The translations under genes were made by a program, and so were the position numbers. DNA of 64,000 nucleotides from Arthrobacter sp. StoSoilB19 (GTDB taxonomy: Bacteria > Actinomycetota > Actinomycetes > Actinomycetales > Micrococcaceae), in contig NZ_AP024650.1 of NCBI RefSeq assembly GCF_019977275.1, forward strand, positions 2,294,001 to 2,358,000, given 5' to 3'. The notes beneath the pieces are model-generated. The model made no database searches and was not told the DNA's origin. It saw nothing but the letters and a program-made list of their open reading frames with translations. Shown here piece by piece: positions 1-13,633 of this stretch. The stretch's first letter is position 1. Each line of letters starts with the position of its first letter.

Positions 1-360
1 ATGAGCATCGCCATCTTCGGTGTGGGTTCCGTGCACGCCGACTATCCCAGCCACGTCTACGCGGGCGGGTACCTCGATGAGGACGACCTGAACGCCCTTG
101 CCAACTCGGACGTGGTGGGTGACGTCGCCACGGTCTTCTTCCGCGCCGACGGGTCCTCCGACGGGATCGTCCTGAACGAAAGGTCCACCGGTCCGGCGCT
201 TGCCCAGCTGCGGCAGGTGCGCCGCAGGATCTGCGTGGTGTCGGGGGTTTCCAAGATCAACGGCCTGCGCGGCGCCCTGGCAGCGAGGCTGGCCACCGAC
301 CTGATCCTGGACGAAGCCACCGCACGCCGCCTGGTCGATTACGAGGGACTGACCAGCTGA
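1..360 (+). CDS. SorC/DeoR-type sugar-binding transcriptional regulator, C-terminal part
   Basis: This is the last ~119 residues of a regulator whose start lies before the window. The ATG at base 1 is probably an internal Met. The sequence matches the end of the SorC-family sugar-phosphate-binding domain: a VGDVATVFF strand, a SGVSKINGLRGAL helix start and a TDLILDEATARRL ending, where the family has the signature 'TDE.tA..ll'. Full proteins of this family are about 310-340 residues with an N-terminal helix-turn-helix, so roughly two thirds is missing here. The family binds phosphorylated sugars and controls neighbouring carbohydrate genes. The effector cannot be told from this piece. The next gene starts about 20 bases downstream on the same strand and may be co-transcribed. 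Confidence 0.8.
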   Translation: MSIAIFGVGSVHADYPSHVYAGGYLDEDDLNALANSDVVGDVATVFFRADGSSDGIVLNERSTGPALAQLRQVRRRICVVSGVSKINGLRGALAARLATDLILDEATARRLVDYEGLTS

Positions 361-379
361 AGTGGGTAGAGTCGTTGCC

Positions 380-1249
380 ATGAGAACCTCACCCCGGCTC
401 AGCCTGAACAACGGCGTGCTGATAGACCAGCTCGGCTTTGGGCTGTACAAGGTGCCGCCAGCAGAGGCGGAAGGGCTCGTGGCCACCGCGCTCGCCGCCG
501 GCTACCGCCACTTCGATACCGCCGCCATGTACGGGAACGAAACCGGCGTGGCCCGCGGCATCAGTTCCCAGTTGGGCGACGGGACAGGCAGCGGCGGCTC
601 CGGGGAACTGTCGCCGTCCCTGAGCCGGGAGGACATCTTCATCACCACGAAAGTGTGGAACGACCACCACGGCTACGACGCCACGCTGCGGGCTTTCGAC
701 GACTCCATGGTCAACCTGGGACTGGACTACGTGGACATGTACCTCATCCATTGGCCCTGCCCACGCCGTGGCTTGTTCCCGGAAACCTACCGGGCCCTGG
801 AAACGCTGTACCGCGAAGGCAGGGTCCGTGCCATTGGCGTCAGCAACTTCCAGCCGGCACACCTTGACCGCCTGCTCCAAAGTGCCGAGGTGGTTCCCGC
901 CGTCAACCAGATCGAACTGCACCCGTGGCTGCAGCAGGAGGAACTGCGCAGCAAGCACGCCGGCCTGGGCATCCGGACAGAAGCGTGGAGCCCGCTGGGC
1001 CGCGGCCAGGTCCTGGCCGATCCGGTGATCCAGGCCTGCGCCGCCGAGCACGGCCGGACGCCTGCGCAGGTGATCCTTCGCTGGCACATGCAGCTGGGGA
1101 ACATCGCCATTCCCAAGGCCAGTTCCGAAGTGCGGATCCGGGAGAACCTTAACGTCTTCAATTTCGAACTCTCCGAACGCGACCTGGCGGCCATCAACGC
1201 GCTGGACCGCGGGCAGCGGACGGGCTCGCACCCGGACAACGTCAACTAG
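380..1249 (+). CDS. Aldo/keto reductase
   Basis: A 289-residue NADPH-dependent aldo/keto reductase of the 2,5-diketo-D-gluconate reductase type, reducing aldehydes or ketones in the cytosol. The catalytic tetrad is visible: Asp46 and Tyr51 in HFDTAAMYGNE, Lys91 in ITTKVW and His124 in LIHWP. The NADPH-binding end is present as IPKASSEVRIREN. A Gly/Ser-rich insertion lies at about residues 66-80, before the Lys strand. The ATG at 380 was chosen because the protein then begins as family members do; an in-frame GTG at 362 would add six residues. The gene follows the regulator directly and precedes a hydrolase by 8 bases, so 1-3260 may be one transcript. The physiological substrate cannot be predicted. 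Confidence 0.9.
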   Translation: MRTSPRLSLNNGVLIDQLGFGLYKVPPAEAEGLVATALAAGYRHFDTAAMYGNETGVARGISSQLGDGTGSGGSGELSPSLSREDIFITTKVWNDHHGYDATLRAFDDSMVNLGLDYVDMYLIHWPCPRRGLFPETYRALETLYREGRVRAIGVSNFQPAHLDRLLQSAEVVPAVNQIELHPWLQQEELRSKHAGLGIRTEAWSPLGRGQVLADPVIQACAAEHGRTPAQVILRWHMQLGNIAIPKASSEVRIRENLNVFNFELSERDLAAINALDRGQRTGSHPDNVN

Positions 1250-1257
1250 GCCCGCGC

Positions 1258-2187
1258 ATGGACACCGTAAATCCGGGGACCTCCCCTGCGCCTGCGTACC
1301 TGAGCGCGGGGCTTTCCGCCCGCACCTCAGCCTCCACCGTGACCATCGACGGCGGCACGGTGGCCTTCTGGACCTATGCGCCCCTGCAGGAAACGCCGGA
1401 GACCCGCACCATCCTGGTGGTCCATGGGTTCCGCGGCGACCACCACGGGCTCCTGCGCGTCGCGGACAAACTGCCGGAGATGCGCATCATCATGCCGGAC
1501 CTGCCCGGCTTCGGCAGCTCCGATGCCTTTGCCCGGGACCCGCACTCAGTGGAGCGCTACGGGCAGTTCATCAGTGACTTCATGGCGTCCCAGGGACTGG
1601 GGCCGGAAACCGTGCTGCTGGGACATTCATTCGGCTCCATCCTTGCTGCGTACTTCGTGGCCAACAACCCGGAGGCCGTGCGTCCCCTGATCCTCATCAA
1701 CCCCATCGCTGCTCCGGCGCTGGAAGGACCCAAGGGCGTGATGACGCGGCTGGCAGTCCTGTATTACCGGCTGGCGGCACGGCTCCCCCGCGGGCCGGGC
1801 CTGGCCCTGCTGCGCAACCGGCTGATTGTGCGGGTCATGAGCGAGGCCATGGCCAAGACCCGCGACCGGGAGCTGAGGGCTTTCATCCACGGCCAGCACC
1901 ACGCCTACTTCAGTTCCTTCGCGGACCGGGACAGCCTGCTGGAGTCGTTCACGGCCTCCGTCAGCAACCACGTGGCGGAGGTGGCCGGACAACTCGAACT
2001 CCCCGTGCTGCTCATCGCGGGCGAAAAGGATGAAATCGCCACCCTTCCCAGCCAGCACCGCCTCCTGTCACTGCTTCCGGACGGGGAACTGAAGGTGATT
2101 CCCGGCGTCGGACACCTGATCCACTACGAAACTCCGGAGCCGGCCGCCCGACACATCCGCAGCTTCCTGAAGGACCACCCCGCGTGA
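1258..2187 (+). CDS. Alpha/beta-fold hydrolase
   Basis: A 309-residue alpha/beta hydrolase. The oxyanion-hole segment VVHGFRGDHHGL is near residue 55, the nucleophile elbow GHSFGS places Ser at about 124, the acid is probably Asp258 in AGEKDEIA, and the catalytic His is about 286 in GVGHLIHYE. A cap region with basic and hydrophobic helices lies between residues 155 and 215. No signal peptide is seen, so it is likely cytosolic. The last bases overlap the start of the glycosyltransferase gene (GTGA, 4 bases), which indicates translational coupling. The substrate is unknown; esterase, lipase or C-C hydrolase activity are all possible for this fold. Confidence 0.88.
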   Translation: MDTVNPGTSPAPAYLSAGLSARTSASTVTIDGGTVAFWTYAPLQETPETRTILVVHGFRGDHHGLLRVADKLPEMRIIMPDLPGFGSSDAFARDPHSVERYGQFISDFMASQGLGPETVLLGHSFGSILAAYFVANNPEAVRPLILINPIAAPALEGPKGVMTRLAVLYYRLAARLPRGPGLALLRNRLIVRVMSEAMAKTRDRELRAFIHGQHHAYFSSFADRDSLLESFTASVSNHVAEVAGQLELPVLLIAGEKDEIATLPSQHRLLSLLPDGELKVIPGVGHLIHYETPEPAARHIRSFLKDHPA

Positions 2188-3260
2188 AGATCGTCATTGA
2201 TGCACGTTTCACCCGTACAGACCATCACGACGGCATCAGCCGCTACGGAGCCAGCCTGATCGCTGCCACGGCAAAAATCGCGGATGTCTCCATGCTGGTT
2301 TCCGACGTCCGGCAGCTGGCCCTCCTGCCGGACGTGCCGTACACGCTCATCAGCAGTCCGCTGTCGCCGCTGGAGCTGTTCGTTGCCCGGAAGGTCAATG
2401 CCACCGGGGCTGACGTGGTGGTGTGCCCCATGCAGACCATGGGTACCTGGGGCCGGAAGTACGGGCTGATCCTCACGCTGCACGACCTCATCTACTATGA
2501 GCACCCCGCTCCCCCGGGGTTCCTGCCGGCCCCCGTCCGGCTGCTCTGGCGCCTCTACCACAAAGCATTCTGGCCGCAGCGGCTGCTCCTCAACCGGGCC
2601 GACACCGTGGCCACCATCAGCAGGACCACTGAGGCGCTGATGGCCAAGTACCGGCTGACGCGCCGGCCCGTCCGCATCATCGCCAACGCCCCCCAACCGG
2701 CGCAGGAACCCCGCCAGCCTGGCGACGGCGCGGACAAGACCATCATTTACATGGGTTCGTTCATGCCCTACAAGAACGTGGAAACCATGGTGGCCGGCAT
2801 GGCCGGACTGCCCAAATACACGCTGCACCTGCTGAGCCGGATCACGCCGGAGCGGCGGGCGGAACTGGAAAGCCTCATCCCGCCGGGCGCCTCCGTGGTG
2901 TTCCACAACGGCGTGACGGACGCAGAGTATGACGGCCTGCTGCGCCGGGCAACGGCGCTGGTGAGCCTGTCCCGGGCCGAGGGATACGGCCTTCCCCTGG
3001 TCGAGGCCATGGCCGTGGGTACCCCGGTGATCGCCAGCGACATTCCCATCTTCCGGGAAGTCGGCGCGGACGCCGCCACCTACGTGGACCCGGAGTCACC
3101 CGGGCAGTTCGCGGACGCGGTTGCGCAGCTGCAGGACGACGCGCACTGGCAGGACATGTCGCGCCGCTCCCTGGCCCGGGCGCGGGAGTTCAGCTGGGAT
3201 GAATCGGCCCGCCAACTGGTGGAGGCGGCACACGAGGTCGTGGCGAAAAGGCGCCGCTGA
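2184..3260 (+). CDS. GT4-family glycosyltransferase
   Basis: A 358-residue GT-B fold retaining glycosyltransferase (family GT4). The C-terminal donor-binding half has SRAEGYGLPLVEAM followed by GTPVIASD, including the EX7E-type glutamates of the family. The N-terminal half starts with MKIVIDARF and contains a TLHDLIYYEHP acceptor-side segment. The start is the GTG overlapping the stop of the preceding hydrolase. It probably transfers a sugar from a nucleotide-sugar donor to a lipid or glycan at the inner face of the membrane; neither donor nor acceptor can be named. It ends 50 bases from the convergent priA gene. Confidence 0.9.
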   Translation: MKIVIDARFTRTDHHDGISRYGASLIAATAKIADVSMLVSDVRQLALLPDVPYTLISSPLSPLELFVARKVNATGADVVVCPMQTMGTWGRKYGLILTLHDLIYYEHPAPPGFLPAPVRLLWRLYHKAFWPQRLLLNRADTVATISRTTEALMAKYRLTRRPVRIIANAPQPAQEPRQPGDGADKTIIYMGSFMPYKNVETMVAGMAGLPKYTLHLLSRITPERRAELESLIPPGASVVFHNGVTDAEYDGLLRRATALVSLSRAEGYGLPLVEAMAVGTPVIASDIPIFREVGADAATYVDPESPGQFADAVAQLQDDAHWQDMSRRSLARAREFSWDESARQLVEAAHEVVAKRRR

Positions 3261-3309
3261 GGACGTCCCCAAGGCATCATTGCCCTGGCCGTCACAGGAC
3301 GTCCCCAGC

Positions 3310-5394
3310 CTAGAGGACGTCAACACCGTCCAGGCGCAGCTGCACAGGGTCCGTGGCCCGTTTGGCGGCCACGGCTGCGCGGGTCACCCGCAGGACACGG
3401 ACGACGGCGGCGGCCTGGCCATAGGGGAAGAACAGCAGGGTCCGGACGTCCTCGGCCGAGCGCCGGCCGGAAGGCGGTGCGGTGAGCACCAGCGGCGCCG
3501 GACCGGCGGTGCGGATACTTATCCCCGCGCCGGCGAGGTCCGCTTCCACGGCACCTGTGTAGTGTTCGACGGCGGCGCGCGGCCCGGTGACCGAGGCGAT
3601 GCGCACCGCTGGGGGAAGCTGCAGTTCCACGCGCAGGGACAGTTCCCGCTGGGCATAGCCGGCCGGGTCCCAGCGCAGCAGCGCGCCGGTGGCTGCTGCG
3701 TCCGTGGCGGTGACCACCACCAGCCCGCCGTCCGGGGCGGGACGGACGAGGGCAGCGGCGTTGAACCAGCGGCGTACCGTGTCTTCGCCCGCCCGGAGAG
3801 TCTCCCGGCGCAGCAGGGAATCGCCGTCCAGCAGCAGGGCGGCGGCATACCCGGCCTCCGCCACCGGTTCGGCCCCCACGGTCGCCACCACCAGCGACTT
3901 TCCCGCCCCCACCGTGGCTTTCACTTGGTCGCCGGACGACGTGATGACCGTTGTGCCGGGAAAGGCCCGGCCAAGCTCCTCGGCTGTACGGAGGACTCCG
4001 GTTGAACCTTTCCGCAGCCGCCGGGCGCCGCAGTGGGAGCACTTCCAGTCCGGCGCCGGCGTGGAACACCAGCGGCATTGGGGAAGCGCCGAGGTGCCGG
4101 CCAGCGCAAGGGGCCCCTGGCAGTTCCCGCAGCGGGCCGGCTCCCGGCAGGTTTCACACACCAGTGACGGCGCGTACCCTGCCCTGGCAACCTGGACCAG
4201 GACAGGGCCACGCTCAAGACCTTCCTTGGCGGCCTGCCAGGCAGCGTGCGGCAGGCGCGCGATGGTGGCCAGTGGGTCCCGCCCCTGCTCGAAGCTGTCT
4301 GCCGTGCTGACCACGCGGGGAACCGTCCTGCGGACGGTGGCACGCTCGGTGTCAACCGGGACGGCCCAGCCGGCTTCCACCAGACGCTGGACCTCGGTGC
4401 TGCGCGCGTGCCCGGCAAGGAGGCAGGCCGTGCCCTCCTGCTCGGCGCGAAGGAGCAGGACCTCCCGTGCGTGGGCGTACGGTGCGCGCTGCTCGATATG
4501 GAGGTCGTCGCCGTCGTCCCAGCACGCCACGAGCCCCAGGTCCTGCACCGGGGCGAAGGCGGCCGAGCGTGTACCGATGGCGATGGTGGCCTTGCCCGCG
4601 AGCAGGCGCAGGAAGTTCCGGTACCGGGGTGTGGGCCCGTCGTCGGCGGTCAGCCTGGCTACGGCAGCGTCCGGCACCAGGTCCTTGAGTGCCTGCTCCA
4701 GGCGATCCAGGTCCCGGTAGTCAGGCACCACCAGCAGGGCGCCCCTTCCGGAGGAATACGCTGCAGCGGCGGCCTGGGCAAGCATGGCCGGCCAGCCGGC
4801 AGTCCCGTAGCCCTGCAGCGGATTGACGGCGGCCCGCGGAGATCCACCGGCGGCCAGGTGCCGCAGGAAAGCGGCACCTGTGCGGAGTGTGCCCCAGGCT
4901 GAAGATCCGGGGCTGCCCTGGACGTCCTGCACGGCTTCGGCGTCGGGGATGTCCAACGAGTCCGGAAAGTCCTTTTCCAGCCTGGCAACCCGGGGTGGAA
5001 CGGCTAGGCGCAGGACATCGCTGACCGTCCCCGCATACCGTGCAGCGACCGCCGTGGCGAGGTCCCGGACGGCCGGCGTAAGGACCTGGACCGGGGACAC
5101 AACTTTTGCCAGGGGTACAAGGGTGTGTCCGGCGTCGGACTGTGCCACGCGTTCCAGGACGAATCCATTGAGGTCCTGGCCGTTGAACTTGACCTTGACC
5201 CGGACCCCAGGCTGGGCTGCCTGGTCAAGCGCGGCCGGGACGGCATAGTCGAATGGGCGGTCCAGGTGAGGCAGCGAGGACTCAATGAGCACCCGCGCCA
5301 CCGGAAGCTGCTCCGCCACGGTGACGCCGCCTTGCACGGGACGTGCAGGGAAGCCCTGGAGCAGGGACGGCTGGACGGAACTGCCAGCAACCAT
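3310..5394 (-). CDS. priA: Primosomal protein N' (PriA), helicase-motif-deficient actinobacterial form
   Basis: A 694-residue PriA-like replication-restart protein. The 3'-DNA-binding domain (residues ~25-125) and the zinc-binding insertion with eight cysteines (CETC, CGNC, CRWC, CSHC, about residues 413-455) are intact. Where PriA normally carries Walker A there is QGYGTAGWPAML, and the DEAH-box position reads CWDDGDD, so ATP hydrolysis is unlikely. Such loss is known for actinobacterial PriA proteins, which are annotated as probable replication-restart proteins. The ATG at 5394 was chosen because GGAGGTGA lies 5 bases before it; a GTG at 5403 is possible. The gene follows metK on the same strand, as in many actinobacteria. 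Confidence 0.9.
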   Translation of the reverse strand: MVAGSSVQPSLLQGFPARPVQGGVTVAEQLPVARVLIESSLPHLDRPFDYAVPAALDQAAQPGVRVKVKFNGQDLNGFVLERVAQSDAGHTLVPLAKVVSPVQVLTPAVRDLATAVAARYAGTVSDVLRLAVPPRVARLEKDFPDSLDIPDAEAVQDVQGSPGSSAWGTLRTGAAFLRHLAAGGSPRAAVNPLQGYGTAGWPAMLAQAAAAAYSSGRGALLVVPDYRDLDRLEQALKDLVPDAAVARLTADDGPTPRYRNFLRLLAGKATIAIGTRSAAFAPVQDLGLVACWDDGDDLHIEQRAPYAHAREVLLLRAEQEGTACLLAGHARSTEVQRLVEAGWAVPVDTERATVRRTVPRVVSTADSFEQGRDPLATIARLPHAAWQAAKEGLERGPVLVQVARAGYAPSLVCETCREPARCGNCQGPLALAGTSALPQCRWCSTPAPDWKCSHCGARRLRKGSTGVLRTAEELGRAFPGTTVITSSGDQVKATVGAGKSLVVATVGAEPVAEAGYAAALLLDGDSLLRRETLRAGEDTVRRWFNAAALVRPAPDGGLVVVTATDAAATGALLRWDPAGYAQRELSLRVELQLPPAVRIASVTGPRAAVEHYTGAVEADLAGAGISIRTAGPAPLVLTAPPSGRRSAEDVRTLLFFPYGQAAAVVRVLRVTRAAVAAKRATDPVQLRLDGVDVL

Positions 5395-5468
5395 GGCGGT
5401 CACCTCCGTTCAGCTGACGGGTTGGACAGGATCAGCCAAGCACCGGGCACTGACATTGGACGTCCGGC

Positions 5469-5484
5469 AGCCGGCCGAAGCCGG

Positions 5485-5486
<2 letters not shown>
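5469..5486 (-). terminator. Short GC-rich hairpin at the metK stop codon
   Basis: AGCCGGC and GCCGGCT pair around a CGAA/TTCG tetraloop. The stem overlaps the metK stop codon and is not followed by a U-run. It could be a weak terminator or a 3'-end stabilising hairpin between metK and priA. Confidence 0.35.
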
Positions 5487-6720
<1,234 letters not shown>

Positions 6721-6830
6721 TCAACTACCTTACTGGTTGGTGGTGGCACTCCCGTCAGGGAGAAGTCGGTAGATGTCCCCGTGCTAAGCAAAGGTGGCCG
6801 GAAACACTTCAGGCGAGGGGCGAAACAGGT

Positions 6831-8066
6831 TCAAGTGGACGAAACACGGTTCAGTTCAAAGCTGATGCGGCGGACGATGGCTTCCGAAACCTCTGTCTTG
6901 GTTCCCGAAGCTTCCTGTGGTTCGGAGCCGGAGCGCGACAGGATGACCACCGAGTTGGAGTCGTGGCCAAAGACCTTGTCCGCTCCTACGTGGTTCACCA
7001 CCAGCAGGTCGCAGCCTTTCCGCTGGAGCTTTGCTTCCGCATATGCCAGGACGTCGCCCTGGCTGTCCCCGGTTTCGGCGGCGAATCCGACGATGAGCTG
7101 CCCGGCCTCGCCGGCACCCGCGTTGCGCTGCTCCACGAGCTCCTGCAGGATGTCCGGGTTGCGGACCAGGGTGATGACGGGATCGGCGGTGTCGTCCCGT
7201 TTCTTGATCTTGGTGTCCGAGACTTCCGCCGGGCGGAAATCGGCCACGGCCGCGGACATGATGACGACGTCGGACACGGCGGCGGCTTCCAGTGCGGCTT
7301 CCCGAAGTTGCAGGGCGGTCTCCACGCGGACCACCTCCACGCCGGCGGGCGGCGGAACGTCCATGTGGGCTGCCAGCAGGCGCACGGTAGCCCCGGCGTT
7401 CCGCGCTGCGACCGCAAGGGCCACTCCCTGCTTGCCGGATGACCGGTTGCCAAGGAAGCGAACGGGGTCCAGCGGTTCGCGGGTGCCGCCGGCGCTGATG
7501 GTGACGGTGCGGCCGGCAAGGGGCAACTGGTAATCACTGCGTCCCTGGACCAGGGCCATGGCTGCGTCGAAGATCACCTGGGGTTCCGGAAGCCTGCCGG
7601 GACCTGAGTCTGCCCCGGTCAACCTGCCGGAGGCGGGTTCCAGGACGGCTGCGGCCCGGCCGCGGAGCGTCTCAACGTTGGCCCGGGTGGCCGGATGCTG
7701 CCACATTTCCGTGTGCATCGCGGGGGCGAACAGCACCGGGCCGTGGGCCATCAGCAGGGTGTTGGTGAGCAGGTCCCCGGCCTGGCCGGTGGCAGCCTTC
7801 GCCAGGAGGTCCGCTGTGGCAGGTGCCACCACCACGAGGTCCGCCTCATGGCCAAGGCGGACGTGGTTCACCAGGTGCACGTCATCAAAGACACTGTTGC
7901 TGACCGGGTTTCCGGACAGCGCCTCCCAGGTGGCGGTACCGATGAAGCGGGTGGACGCCTCCGTGGGAATCACCGTGACGTCATGGCCGGCTTCAGTAAA
8001 AAGCCGGAGGAGCGATACCACCTTGTAGGCGGCGATCCCTCCCCCGACTCCGAGGACTATGCGCAC
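6831..8066 (-). CDS. coaBC: Bifunctional phosphopantothenoylcysteine decarboxylase/phosphopantothenate-cysteine ligase
   Basis: A 411-residue fusion enzyme for two steps of coenzyme A synthesis. The N-terminal half is the FMN-binding decarboxylase (CoaC): GGGIAAYK at the start, a PAMHTEMW segment with the catalytic-loop Met, and PASGRLTG. The C-terminal half is the CTP-dependent ligase (CoaB): SAGGTREPLDPVRFLGNRSSGKQG, then AAVADFRP and a KIKK substrate-loop motif. It begins with GTG. It sits between rpoZ and metK, a conserved housekeeping cluster. Confidence 0.95.
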   Translation of the reverse strand: MRIVLGVGGGIAAYKVVSLLRLFTEAGHDVTVIPTEASTRFIGTATWEALSGNPVSNSVFDDVHLVNHVRLGHEADLVVVAPATADLLAKAATGQAGDLLTNTLLMAHGPVLFAPAMHTEMWQHPATRANVETLRGRAAAVLEPASGRLTGADSGPGRLPEPQVIFDAAMALVQGRSDYQLPLAGRTVTISAGGTREPLDPVRFLGNRSSGKQGVALAVAARNAGATVRLLAAHMDVPPPAGVEVVRVETALQLREAALEAAAVSDVVIMSAAVADFRPAEVSDTKIKKRDDTADPVITLVRNPDILQELVEQRNAGAGEAGQLIVGFAAETGDSQGDVLAYAEAKLQRKGCDLLVVNHVGADKVFGHDSNSVVILSRSGSEPQEASGTKTEVSEAIVRRISFELNRVSST

Positions 8067-8104
8067 GTGACCTCCGTCAACAGCAAGTCAGTTCAGCGGC
8101 AGGA

Positions 8105-8365
8105 TTACTCTGCGGCTTCGATCGGCGTGGAAACCAGCTTGCCTTCGTTGATTTCGCGCAGTGCGATCGACAGCGACTTTTCGTTCAGCTTGGTGTCGAC
8201 CAGGGGTCCGACATACTCGAAGAGGCCCTCGTGCAGCTGGGCGTAGTAGGCGTTGATCTGACGAGCACGCTTGGCACCGAAGATCACCAGGCCGTACTTG
8301 GAGTCGGCTGCCTCAAGCAGCGAGTCGATCGGCGGGTTGATGATGCCTTCAAGGTTCGTGGACAC
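8105..8365 (-). CDS. rpoZ: DNA-directed RNA polymerase omega subunit
   Basis: An 86-residue omega subunit, which helps fold and stabilise the beta' subunit of RNA polymerase. It has the conserved helix [20 protein letters not shown], with the Lys/Arg-rich end facing beta', followed by the Ile-Asn segment QINAYY. The start is GTG with GGAGAATTC immediately upstream. It is directly downstream of gmk (15-base gap), the arrangement common across bacteria. Confidence 0.95.
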   Translation of the reverse strand: MSTNLEGIINPPIDSLLEAADSKYGLVIFGAKRARQINAYYAQLHEGLFEYVGPLVDTKLNEKSLSIALREINEGKLVSTPIEAAE

Positions 8366-8380
8366 GAATTCTCCAAATTC

Positions 8381-8974
8381 CTAGCGGGCTGACGGTTCCG
8401 GCAGGTGTGGATGCGGTGTCAGCCCCATGAGTGAAACTAGCTCGTCCGCTGCCCGGCGGACGTCGTCGTTGATGACGGTGTGGTCGAACTCCGGTTCAGC
8501 AGCAAGTTCCAGTTTAGCGGTTTCCAGGCGTCGCTGCTGTTCTTCCGGTGTTTCGGTGCCCCGGCCCACCAGCCGGCGGACCATCTCGTCCCAGGTGGGC
8601 GGGGCCAGGAAGACGAACTGGGCGTCCGGGACGGCTGCCTTGACCTGGCGCGCACCCTGCAGGTCGATCTCCAGCAGCACGGAGCGGCCCTCCGCGATGG
8701 CCTGGTTCACGGTGCTCTTCAGGGTGCCGTAGGTGTTTTGTCCATGGACGACGGCCCATTCCAGGAGTTCACCATCGGCGATAAGCCGCTCGAACTCATC
8801 CTTGGTCTTGAAGAAGTAGTGGACGCCGTCAACTTCCCCGGGCCGGGGCGCCCGGGTGGTGGCTGAAACGGAAAGCCATACTTCGGGGTAGTTGTCACGG
8901 ATGTAGGTGGACACGGTGCCTTTGCCAACAGCCGTCGGACCTGCGAGGACTGTCAGTCCAGGTTTCTTGCTCAC
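8381..8974 (-). CDS. gmk: Guanylate kinase
   Basis: A 197-residue guanylate kinase, phosphorylating GMP to GDP with ATP. The P-loop GPTAVGKG is at residues ~12-19, the GMP-binding segment [19 protein letters not shown] follows at ~36-54, and the lid arginines lie in RLVGRGTE. Full length for the family. The start is GTG, read [12 protein letters not shown]. It lies between mihF and rpoZ, so nucleotide synthesis is linked with the pyr genes upstream. Confidence 0.95.
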   Translation of the reverse strand: MSKKPGLTVLAGPTAVGKGTVSTYIRDNYPEVWLSVSATTRAPRPGEVDGVHYFFKTKDEFERLIADGELLEWAVVHGQNTYGTLKSTVNQAIAEGRSVLLEIDLQGARQVKAAVPDAQFVFLAPPTWDEMVRRLVGRGTETPEEQQRRLETAKLELAAEPEFDHTVINDDVRRAADELVSLMGLTPHPHLPEPSAR

Positions 8975-9019
8975 GTATTCCTTTTGCCGCAGTTGGGGGA
9001 AAGACAGGCGCCGCCTGCC

Positions 9020-9337
9020 TCAATGCTCGTCAATAAAATCTACCAGCGCCCGGCGCTGGTGGACGCCCAGGCCCCGGACCCTGCGGGACGCCGCGATGCC
9101 CAGCTGCTGCATGATGGCGGCGGCCCGCACCTTCCCGATGCCGGGAAGGGCCTCAAGCAGTTCCGAGACCTTCATCCTGGCCAGTGCGTCGTCTTCCAGG
9201 GCGGAGCTGATAATGTCCGCCGCGGACCTGTCGCCGTTCCGAAGGCTTTCCTTGGCGGCCGCACGGGTGGCCCTGGCTGCCGCTGCCTTGCCCAGGGCGT
9301 CGGCCCGTTCAGATGCGGATAAAGGTCGCAGGACCAT
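9020..9337 (-). CDS. mihF: Integration host factor, actinobacterial type (mIHF)
   Basis: A 105-residue nucleoid-associated protein of the actinobacterial IHF family, unrelated in sequence to HU/IHF of proteobacteria. The basic N-terminal helix (KAAAARATRAAAKESL) precedes a helix-two-turn-helix-like region with LEALPGIGKVRAAAIMQQLGI, the conserved DNA-binding part. The ATG at 9337 gives the usual MVL... start and has GGGGGTG upstream; a GTG three codons earlier is possible. It lies between pyrF and gmk, its normal place in actinobacteria. Known members bind and bend DNA and influence phage integration and global transcription. Confidence 0.93.
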   Translation of the reverse strand: MVLRPLSASERADALGKAAAARATRAAAKESLRNGDRSAADIISSALEDDALARMKVSELLEALPGIGKVRAAAIMQQLGIAASRRVRGLGVHQRRALVDFIDEH

Positions 9338-9367
9338 CACGGACACCCCCGGATTCGGCGGATTTCA

Positions 9368-9389
9368 TCCAAGGGCGGCCGCCCTTGGA
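9368..9389. repeat. 22-bp perfect palindrome between pyrF and mihF
   Basis: TCCAAGGGCGG is followed directly by its exact reverse complement, giving a 22-bp perfect palindrome with GCGGCCGC in the centre. It lies 31 bases upstream of the mihF start and 58 bases after the pyrF stop. It may be an attenuating hairpin ending the pyr operon or a dimeric protein-binding site for mihF control. The lack of a loop favours a DNA-binding site; the lack of a U-run argues against a classical terminator. Confidence 0.6.
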
Positions 9390-9447
9390 CCTGTCCTGAA
9401 ACTACCCTTTGGTGCAGCCCGAATCAATGCATCCGGGCAATTGCAGC

Positions 9448-10318
9448 CTATTGTCCCCGCAGCCCGTCCAGCGTCCGCAGGGCCGCCTCCCGCAGGCCAC
9501 CCAGGTGCGGGCCTGCCGAAAGGATGTCGCGGCTGGAGGTTCCCAGGACCAGCGGGTAGGCGTCGCCGAAGGTGGAGCGGAGGTCGGCCGGCGTTGCCCC
9601 CTGCGCCCCCAGGCCGGGGGCGAGGATGGGCCCGCGGACGGCAGCGAGGTCGAGTTCAAGGTCTTTCTGGGCACTGCCAACGGTGGCGCCAACCACCAGG
9701 CCCACGGAACCCAGGCTGCCCCCGTACCGGGCATTTTCGGCCGCTGCGGCGGCCGTGATCCTGCGGGCCACCGAGTCCTTACCGCCAACATGCTGGACGG
9801 AAGCGCCTTCAGGGTTGGACGTCAGCGCCAGCACGAAGACACCGCGCCCGGTTTCGGCCGCGAGGTCCAGCGCGGGGCGCAGCGACTCGAAGCCGAGGTA
9901 GGGGCTCAGCGTGACGGAGTCCGCCGCCAGCGGGGACCCGTCCCGGAGCCAGGCGTCGGCATAGGCGGCCATGGTGGACCCGATGTCGCCGCGCTTGGCG
10001 TCGGCGATGCTCAGGACGGACTCGTCCCGGGCGGTGGCCAGGACTTCCTCCAGGACCGCCATACCGGCCGATCCGTGCCGTTCGTAGAGCGCCACCTGGG
10101 GCTTTACCGCGGCAGCGAGCGAAGCCACCGCCTCCAGGACGGTGAGGGAAAAACGCCTCAGCCCGGCGGCGTCGTCGTCCAGTCCCCAGCTCTTCAGCAG
10201 TGCCGGATGCGGGTCGATGCCCACGCAGAGCGGGCCGCGGGCGGCCATGGCCGCGCCGAGCCGGGAGCCGAAGGACTCCCGGCCGGCGGCGGATACCGGC
10301 CTGCTGCCTGGTACCTGC

Positions 10319-10326
<8 letters not shown>
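9448..10326 (-). CDS. pyrF: Orotidine 5'-phosphate decarboxylase (type 2)
   Basis: A 292-residue enzyme for the last step of UMP synthesis, decarboxylating OMP. The catalytic signature [16 protein letters not shown] holds the Asp-Lys-Asp network; [11 protein letters not shown] near the N-terminus and GATVGSAQ further on fit the type 2 (longer, mycobacterial-like) OMP decarboxylases. The start is the ATG at 10324-10326, overlapping the carB stop by 8 bases, which suggests translational coupling. It is the last gene of the pyr operon. Confidence 0.94.

Positions 10327-13632
<3,306 letters not shown>

Positions 13633-13633
<1 letters not shown>

Noticed and set aside
3261..3320. Repeated GGACGTCCCC-like words between the glycosyltransferase and priA
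   Set aside because: Two short direct copies in a convergent gap, without pairing or periodic spacing; too little to call a repeat element.
6721..6830. Possible SAM riboswitch in the metK leader
   Set aside because: No match to SAM-I or SAM-IV core elements was seen; the leader is short and lacks the expected paired segments.
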